The position numbers and the translations under genes were made by a program. Of a stretch of 54,763 bases of DNA, positions 51,771 to 54,763 are shown piece by piece; within the stretch, counting starts at the first letter, position 1; every line of letters begins with the position of its first letter. The stretch is from contig JAIQFY010000033.1 in assembly GCA_020072965.1 (NCBI GenBank), positions 1 through 54,763 of the forward strand, given 5' to 3'. The DNA is from Terriglobia bacterium (GTDB lineage Bacteria > Acidobacteriota > Terriglobia > JAIQFV01). The notes below the pieces were generated by a model, which saw only the letters and a program-made list of their open reading frames with translations, did not search any database and had not been told where the DNA came from.

Positions 51771-52079
51771 TCATCCGAGCGCTACCTTGATGTCGGAGCC
51801 TTCGACTTCCACAGGATAGGTGTCCATCACGACACTGGGGTTAAAAAGTGACTTTCCCGTGGTGACGTCGTATTGCCAACCGTGCCACGGACAGGTCACG
51901 ATGTTGTCGTCCAACATTCCTTCTCCCAGGGGACCGCCGCGATGTTTGCAGGTATTGTCGATGGCATAATATTTTCCATGGACGTTGAACAGGGCAATAA
52001 GCTTACCCTCCACCTCGATGGGCTTACCCGTGCCCTCGCGGATCTCACCGGTGGATGCCACCTTCACAAATGTTCCCAT
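51771..52079 (-). CDS. Rieske [2Fe-2S] ferredoxin, NirD-like
   Basis: This small soluble electron carrier has 102 residues. The cluster ligands are Cys44-x-His46 (CKHRGGPLGEG) and Cys63-x2-His66 (CPWHGWQYD), as in bacterial Rieske ferredoxins of NirD or dioxygenase type. There is no membrane anchor. Its redox partner is unknown; the adjacent thioredoxin reductase is a TrxB and not a typical ferredoxin reductase, though some TrxB-like flavoproteins do reduce ferredoxins. Confidence 0.93.
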   Translation of the reverse strand: MGTFVKVASTGEIREGTGKPIEVEGKLIALFNVHGKYYAIDNTCKHRGGPLGEGMLDDNIVTCPWHGWQYDVTTGKSLFNPSVVMDTYPVEVEGSDIKVALG

Positions 52080-52490
52080 CGGAGTTAGCCTCGCTTTCTC
52101 GGTTAAAATCCATTATTCGAAGCACGAGGGGATGTTTCATTAAACCGGTTCCGCATGGCCGGTTTAACCGGGGATTCCCGAAGAATTGCCGCCCGCCGGT
52201 TATGACGGAAATCCATTCCCTCGGTCGAATCAGAAAAATTAACGTAAATTAGCGAAAGGTGTCAAATGAAACTTCGGAGACACCCCATGGGTATTCGGAT
52301 GAGACCGCGATCGACGGATTTGGATTGCGGCCCTTCCAGGACAAGTTTCACCCCGCAGTTCAAGTCCAACACGCTCGTGGCGTGATTTCTCCGATAATCA
52401 GCGATTCTGAAATCCGCTTGTCGGGGGGAAGAAGTTCGGGTATGATTTTTCGATTTGATTGGGTGAAAACTCGCAAGGCAGGGCAATCCA
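52080..52490. other. Divergent intergenic region before the atp genes
   Basis: About 410 bases separate the minus-strand Rieske gene from the plus-strand ATP synthase genes. A short inverted repeat GGTGTC/GACACC occurs at about 52258-52289. Promoters for both directions are expected, but none is clear. Confidence 0.45.
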
Positions 52491-52787
52491 ATGGGGGGGA
52501 GCGACCGCAAGCCGCGCAAACAGCTGCTCGCCCTCTCGTCAGTGGGGTTGATGTTCCCCATCTCGATTGCCATCGGCTATTACTTCGGTAGTACCCTCGA
52601 CAAATGGTTTCACACTGGCACCAAGATGATGATGCTGTTTGTCGTCTTCGGGATCATTGCGGCATTCCTCAATCTATTTAAAGAAGTGAATCGATATAAC
52701 CGGGCCAATGAGCAGGACCGGAAGGACGAAACAACTGACAAGGAATCCCATGCATCCAGCAACAAATCATCGGGTCCTTCTGCCTGA
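52491..52787 (+). CDS. atpZ: AtpZ/AtpI family protein
   Basis: AtpZ-type proteins are small two-helix membrane proteins encoded at the front of atp operons, thought to help assembly of the c-ring or magnesium uptake. The 98 residues have two helices (about 12-32, LALSSVGLMFPISIAIGYYF, and about 43-62) followed by a charged hydrophilic tail. AAGGCAGGG lies about 8 bases before ATG 52491. It overlaps the next gene by 38 bases, consistent with coupled translation. Confidence 0.85.
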   Translation: MGGSDRKPRKQLLALSSVGLMFPISIAIGYYFGSTLDKWFHTGTKMMMLFVVFGIIAAFLNLFKEVNRYNRANEQDRKDETTDKESHASSNKSSGPSA

Positions 52788-53208
52788 TCCGGAATTCTTC
52801 ATTCAGTTGACTCAGAACTTCGCGGGAGTGCTGGCTGCTTCGATAGGTGTCCTGGCCCTGAAGCACAGCGGTGCAGCCATCTGGAGCCTGTTGATCGGCG
52901 CTGCCGTCTCCGCAGCAAATTTCTGGCTGCTCAGCCACAGTATTCCCAAACTGTTGCGCCCGGATCCTGCCGATGCGCCCCTGTCCGAGACAGGTCGCGT
53001 TGTGCGGCGGGCACTGCTCGAGTTTGTGGGCCGATATGTGATCCTGGGCGGGGTCGCATACCTTGCCGTTCGAAATCACTCCGTTAACCTGATGGGGTTC
53101 GCGTGGGGTTTGTCTTTACCCGTTTTTGCCATCATGGTCCAGGGAATTCGCATGGCATTCTCCGTTCAGCGCGTGAAGTCAGCCTCATCCGGACTTCCCG
53201 CAGATTGA
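52750..53208 (+). CDS. ATP synthase subunit I-like membrane protein
   Basis: The 152-residue protein has four hydrophobic segments (about 20-35, 40-60, 85-105 and 110-130) and sits where the AtpI (uncI-like) gene lies in many atp operons. Sequence conservation is low, so this call rests on topology and position. ATG 52750 has AAGGA 5 bases upstream; a longer version would overlap atpZ even more. It ends 9 bases before atpB. Confidence 0.75.
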   Translation: MHPATNHRVLLPDPEFFIQLTQNFAGVLAASIGVLALKHSGAAIWSLLIGAAVSAANFWLLSHSIPKLLRPDPADAPLSETGRVVRRALLEFVGRYVILGGVAYLAVRNHSVNLMGFAWGLSLPVFAIMVQGIRMAFSVQRVKSASSGLPAD

Positions 53209-53217
53209 GTCTCATTC

Positions 53218-53961
53218 ATGGAAGAGAAACCGCTCCTGATTACAATGTGGGTGAACAAACTGCTGGGCCCGGCCGTGGCTCAGATGCTGGCCCTCTTTGG
53301 AATTCACCATACCGGGCGGGACCCGATCATCCCAGATCACGTCGTGATGAGCGCGCTGATTGTCCTGTTCATCGTGCTGCTTCTCGCCGTGTTTCGACGC
53401 ACCTACACCCTGGTTCCCGGAAAGACACAGCAGGTTCTCGAGATGTTGTATGAATACTTGAAGAACCTGTTGGAAGAGAATATCGGACACAAAGGGGTGA
53501 AGTTTCTCCCGCTCCTCGTCACGCTCGCCCTGTTCATCTTCACCAGTAACATGGCCGGATTGATCCCCGGCCTGAAATCCCCGACGTCCAACTTGAACGT
53601 CACCGTTGCCTGCGCGCTGATCGTTTTCCTTTATTATAACTATCAGGGCCTGAGGGAGCATGGGGTCTTGAATTACTTGAAGCACTTTTGCGGCCCGGTG
53701 TGGTGGCTGGCGCCCTTGATGTTTCCCGTCGAAATTGTCAGCCATCTCGCGCGCCCGCTCTCACTCAGTGTCCGCTTGTTCGGCAATATTTTTGGCGAGG
53801 ATATGATCGTATTGGTCTTCTTCGCCCTGGCACCGCTGTTCGTTCCTCTCCCCATCATGGCGCTGCAAATCGTCACTGCGATCGTCCAGACCCTTGTGTT
53901 TGTTCTTCTCACAACCATGTACCTTGCCGGGGCGGTCGAGAGCGAGGAGCACGAGCACTAG
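53218..53961 (+). CDS. atpB: F0F1 ATP synthase subunit a
   Basis: Subunit a provides the proton half-channels next to the c-ring. The 247 residues have about six helices with FTSNMAGLIPGLKSPTSNLN and the essential arginine at Arg186 in LSLSVRLFGNIFGEDM; C-terminal IVTAIVQTLVFVLLTTMYLA is also typical. ATG 53218 follows closely on the AtpI-like gene. Length and motifs are normal. Confidence 0.98.
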   Translation: MEEKPLLITMWVNKLLGPAVAQMLALFGIHHTGRDPIIPDHVVMSALIVLFIVLLLAVFRRTYTLVPGKTQQVLEMLYEYLKNLLEENIGHKGVKFLPLLVTLALFIFTSNMAGLIPGLKSPTSNLNVTVACALIVFLYYNYQGLREHGVLNYLKHFCGPVWWLAPLMFPVEIVSHLARPLSLSVRLFGNIFGEDMIVLVFFALAPLFVPLPIMALQIVTAIVQTLVFVLLTTMYLAGAVESEEHEH

Positions 53962-54230
53962 GAGCGTTGGATGAATCCATTGGGAAGCCAGGAGAACATG
54001 AGAAGAAGAAGCTAGAACGTACTGGGAAGAATTGTCGGGACCATTGAGCCGTGTAAAAGGCTAGCCTCATGGATTCCTGGCTCTTAAATAGTCGTTTTTG
54101 CATTCCAAGTTTTACCAGCGTGAGGCGGACTGCAAGAGGGGTGTTCCGCAACCACCCCCTGGTAAATGCTCATAATCCGGGGAGGTTCCGCAGGGCGGGA
54201 CCATCCTCACAGACAAAGGAGAAACCTCGA

Positions 54231-54542
54231 ATGAAAAAAGCTATTTTGATTGCATTGCTGTTGTTGCTTGCCACCACCGTGATGCTCGCCCAGGAACCTG
54301 CAAAAACAAAGACGACTTTTGGGGAATACGGGGGCGTGATTACAGGCGGATTCGCTTTGGCCATTGCTGCGGCGGCGTGTGGATTGGCTCAGGGCAAAGC
54401 GGTGACCTCGGCGTGTGAAGGGGTGGCTCGCAATCCGGGCGCTGCCAAAACAATTCAGCTGTTCCTGATTCTCGGTCTCGCGTTTATCGAGTCGCTGGTT
54501 CTTTATGTTCTCTTGATTGCGTTCCAGTCGCTCGGTAAGTGA
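54231..54542 (+). CDS. atpE: F0F1 ATP synthase subunit c with N-terminal leader
   Basis: Subunit c forms the rotating ring. From ATG 54231 the product has 103 residues, longer than the usual 75-90 because it begins with a Lys-Lys plus Leu-rich stretch (about 1-20) ending AQE, which looks like a cleavable leader as known in some other phyla. Helix 1 contains GLAQGKAVTSACEGVARNPG and helix 2 carries the ion-binding Glu87 in LAFIESLVLY. Ser88 and Tyr92 resemble Na+-type rings, but the helix-1 glutamine appears replaced by Cys50, so coupling is probably to protons. AAGGAG precedes the start. Confidence 0.95.
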   Translation: MKKAILIALLLLLATTVMLAQEPAKTKTTFGEYGGVITGGFALAIAAAACGLAQGKAVTSACEGVARNPGAAKTIQLFLILGLAFIESLVLYVLLIAFQSLGK

Positions 54543-54596
54543 GATCGTCACCTCCGAGAGTCAGTTGAAGTAGATTTAGGCATACGCAGGATTTTT

Positions 54597-54763
<167 letters not shown>

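Overview
The window looks like a chromosomal contig of an Acidobacteriota bacterium; the class cannot be fixed from sequence alone. The pointers are an Oar-like TonB-dependent receptor, a secreted protein of the acidobacterial VWFA-related type, large secreted propeller/TIG proteins, a Tat-exported PaoABC-like molybdenum aldehyde oxidase, an ATP synthase c subunit made with a cleavable leader, and many hairpin or low-complexity repeats between genes. Function calls rest on motifs and family resemblance read by eye; no database search was run.

Layout. 1-2.9 kb: a 5'-truncated Oar-like receptor and its terminator. 3.0-6.8 kb: a translation cluster, rpmE - DUF1385 - prfA - prmC. 7.1-17.0 kb: a MacAB-type exporter whose adaptor and ATPase are separated from the permease by a relic transposase flanked by REP-like hairpins, a 58-residue ORF, an RlpA-like lipoprotein and two tandem paralogous exported proteins of unknown function. 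17.3-19.4 kb: a HIT protein, a regulator with a degenerate S24 domain behind two perfect palindromes, and queF. 20.2-28.1 kb: the VWA protein, a MidA methyltransferase and a 1,642-residue secreted propeller protein. 28.5-31.2 kb, minus strand: a GlsB-like membrane protein, aquaporin, a DUF481 outer-membrane protein and a small zinc-ribbon ORF. 32.0-36.2 kb, minus strand: the PaoABC-like operon. 37.0-38.3 kb: a secreted metallo-hydrolase and a small membrane protein. 38.3-48.9 kb: nuoCDHIJKLMN behind a good sigma-70 promoter, without nuoA, B, E, F or G. 49.2-52.1 kb, minus strand: a redox group (Rieske protein, TrxB, redoxin, GAF/fRMsr-like). 52.5-54.5 kb: the start of an ATP synthase operon (atpZ, atpI-like, atpB, atpE), ending at a terminator followed at once by the 5' end of a group II intron that leaves the window.

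Taken together the genes give the respiratory core (complex I membrane arm, F0), a thioredoxin-linked redox group, periplasmic aldehyde oxidation and envelope functions. The most unusual material is (i) the tandem paralogs lying inside a split MacAB locus, (ii) several distinct families of intergenic inverted repeats, including a run of six hairpins in the nuoM-nuoN gap and a likely relic REP/transposase unit, and (iii) the group II intron directly behind the atpE terminator. No CRISPR array, rRNA, tRNA, prophage or defence island was seen.
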